Positions 6,014-7,207 of a stretch of 7,207 bases of DNA are shown piece by piece (position 1 is the stretch's first letter; each line of letters opens with the position of its first letter). The DNA comes from Halobacteriaceae archaeon Tc-Br11_E2g27 (GTDB taxonomy: Archaea; Halobacteriota; Halobacteria; Halobacteriales; Haloarculaceae): contig LKNH01000134.1 of the NCBI GenBank assembly GCA_001564135.1, positions 1 through 7,207 of the forward strand. The letters run 5' to 3'. Position numbers and translations under genes: made by a program. The notes under the pieces were generated by a model. That model saw nothing but the letters and a program-made list of their open reading frames with translations, was not told where the DNA came from and searched no databases.

Positions 6014-7207
6014 TCACAGTAACGCTGGACCGAACACGAGCAACAGCAGTGCCATCACCATTGCGAGCGTGACGCCGACAGTGACGAGCGTGACAAGCGG
6101 TCGTCGGTTTTCTATCGGGAGACGAGAGACGACTGACTCCGTGCTTACCCTGAGGATGTGACCGCCATCAAGCGGGTAGGCCGGGATGCAGTTGAACACT
6201 GCTAGATTGAAATTAATCCAACCGGTCCAAAAGAGCAGATTCGCCAGAATAAATCCGCCCACACCGAGGGTCGAAAGTGGCCCTGAGAGGGTATAGAAGC
6301 TCCAGACATCTGGCGTGAACCCAGCGAAACTATAGGCAAGGTCCGGTTCGAGTAAGGCTGCAAACGGCAAGATGAGCAGTTGCAAAATATAAATAAAGAT
6401 GCTCGATAGGCCAGAGGAGGTCTCAAGCGCCTGTGAGCCACTCAGTATATTGAGAAACTGTTCAGCCGGGTAGAAATCAACCCCGAAATCATCGAACAGA
6501 ATCCCGCTATATCCATCAGCGGTATTGATGCCGAGTATCCCTCCGTCATCAAGTTCAACTTCGAACGTTTCTGGCTCATCTAGCAATGTTTCGCTGTCGT
6601 CACCGACGTATGCTTCGACAGTTACCGTCTCACCACCCTCATAGTTAGAACGAACGTCTGTCAGCGACTCAGCGCTGGTCACCCGTTCCCCGTCAATCTC
6701 TGTTATTATCGTATTCGTTCCGTCGGTTGGTGCACCCGCATCTGCAAAGGGACCCTCTTCGTTCACCTGCTGAACGAACGCACCGATTGGGAGCGTGGCA
6801 TCACCGCGGTCACTTTCGAGCGTCACGACCGGCTCATCTTCGACAGCGTCAGCAAACGCTTTCTCCGTATTGACTGCCGTTCCGTCGACTGACTCGATAC
6901 GTGTCAGTGGGTCTTCGCCCTCGATATCATCGACAAGCCCCTCAACGGAGCCGATAATCATCAACCGCCTGTCAACGTCTATTCGTTCATCTTCCCCATC
7001 CAGCGCAACCTCGATACGGTCATCATCCACGCTTTCGAGTTCGCTTTCGAACTGACTCTCATTTTCGACTGTAACGCCGTTCAGTTCGGTGATTACATCT
7101 CCATCGCTGATACCGGCAGCCTCCGCGCCGGAGCCGTCGAACGTATCGCCGACGGGAGCACCGGCAACTGGTCCGATTGCTGCAAGAACCGGGCCGAGAA
7201 GAATCAC
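6014..7207 (-). CDS. M50 family (site-2 protease) membrane metalloprotease with PDZ-like domains, C-terminal part
   Basis: The frame is open from the window edge for 397 codons to a TGA at 6016-6014; the gene starts outside the window. Residue numbers here count from the edge, where a GTG happens to lie. Residues 339-349 (NCIPAYPLDGG) are the NxxPxxxLDG signature of site-2 proteases; Asp347 is the third zinc ligand. The HExxH helix should be upstream, outside the window. Before the signature lie three PDZ-like segments (about 15-82, 95-142 and 147-222), each with a hydrophobic-x-x-hydrophobic-(N/D)G core (VITELNG, LTRIESVDG, IITEIDG), all highly acidic as for a salt-exposed haloarchaeal domain. 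Hydrophobic helices occur near 268-285, 312-330, 333-345 and 370-392. The family cleaves substrates within the membrane, often anti-sigma factors or signal-peptide remnants in bacteria; archaeal substrates are mostly unknown. It is followed after 91 bp by pitA on the same strand. Confidence 0.88.
   Translation of the reverse strand: MILLGPVLAAIGPVAGAPVGDTFDGSGAEAAGISDGDVITELNGVTVENESQFESELESVDDDRIEVALDGEDERIDVDRRLMIIGSVEGLVDDIEGEDPLTRIESVDGTAVNTEKAFADAVEDEPVVTLESDRGDATLPIGAFVQQVNEEGPFADAGAPTDGTNTIITEIDGERVTSAESLTDVRSNYEGGETVTVEAYVGDDSETLLDEPETFEVELDDGGILGINTADGYSGILFDDFGVDFYPAEQFLNILSGSQALETSSGLSSIFIYILQLLILPFAALLEPDLAYSFAGFTPDVWSFYTLSGPLSTLGVGGFILANLLFWTGWINFNLAVFNCIPAYPLDGGHILRVSTESVVSRLPIENRRPLVTLVTVGVTLAMVMALLLLVFGPALL

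Noticed and set aside
5727..6161. A plus-strand open frame spanning the pitA start and the end of the M50 gene
   Set aside because: It overlaps two well-supported genes antisense and has a low-complexity, Ser/Thr/Arg-rich product without a motif.

Overview
The window reads as chromosomal DNA of a halophilic archaeon (class Halobacteria). Several observations support this. The predicted soluble domains are strongly Asp/Glu-rich. The Cld-ABM fusion protein and the CrtY plus Brp/Blh pair are typical haloarchaeal families. Start codons sit close to TATA-like elements, as in leaderless transcripts. Base composition looks fairly balanced, with many A/T-ending codons, so it may be one of the less GC-rich haloarchaea; I cannot name the genus.

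Layout from left to right. (1) Positions 1-102, minus strand: the first 34 codons of a DUF429 (RNase H-like fold) protein. (2) A 116-bp divergent intergenic region with a TATA-like box for the DUF429 gene and a near-tandem 11/12-bp direct repeat in front of the next gene. (3) 219-1889, plus: a two-transmembrane potassium-channel-like protein with two tandem RCK (TrkA-N/TrkA-C) modules. (4) 2084-2944 and 2944-3975, plus, overlapping by one base: lycopene beta-cyclase (CrtY) and a Brp/Blh beta-carotene 15,15'-dioxygenase. (5) 3991-5922, minus, converging on the previous gene with a 15-bp gap: a PitA-like protein with an N-terminal chlorite-dismutase/coproheme-decarboxylase-like domain, a His/acidic linker, two repeat modules and a C-terminal ABM domain. 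(6) 6014-7207, minus, cut off by the window edge: the C-terminal part of an M50 (site-2 protease) membrane metalloprotease with three PDZ-like segments.

Functionally, the clearest unit is crtY-blh. CrtY makes beta-carotene from lycopene and Blh cleaves it to retinal, the chromophore of microbial rhodopsins. No opsin gene lies in the window. The neighbours (K+ channel, haem-type protein, membrane protease) are separate transcription units and their proximity does not by itself show a shared pathway.

I see no rRNA, tRNA, CRISPR array, insertion sequence or broken gene. The points most worth a second look are the duplicated module and His-rich linker in the PitA-like protein, its full set of coproheme-decarboxylase residues in an archaeon, and the unusual selectivity filter of the channel.
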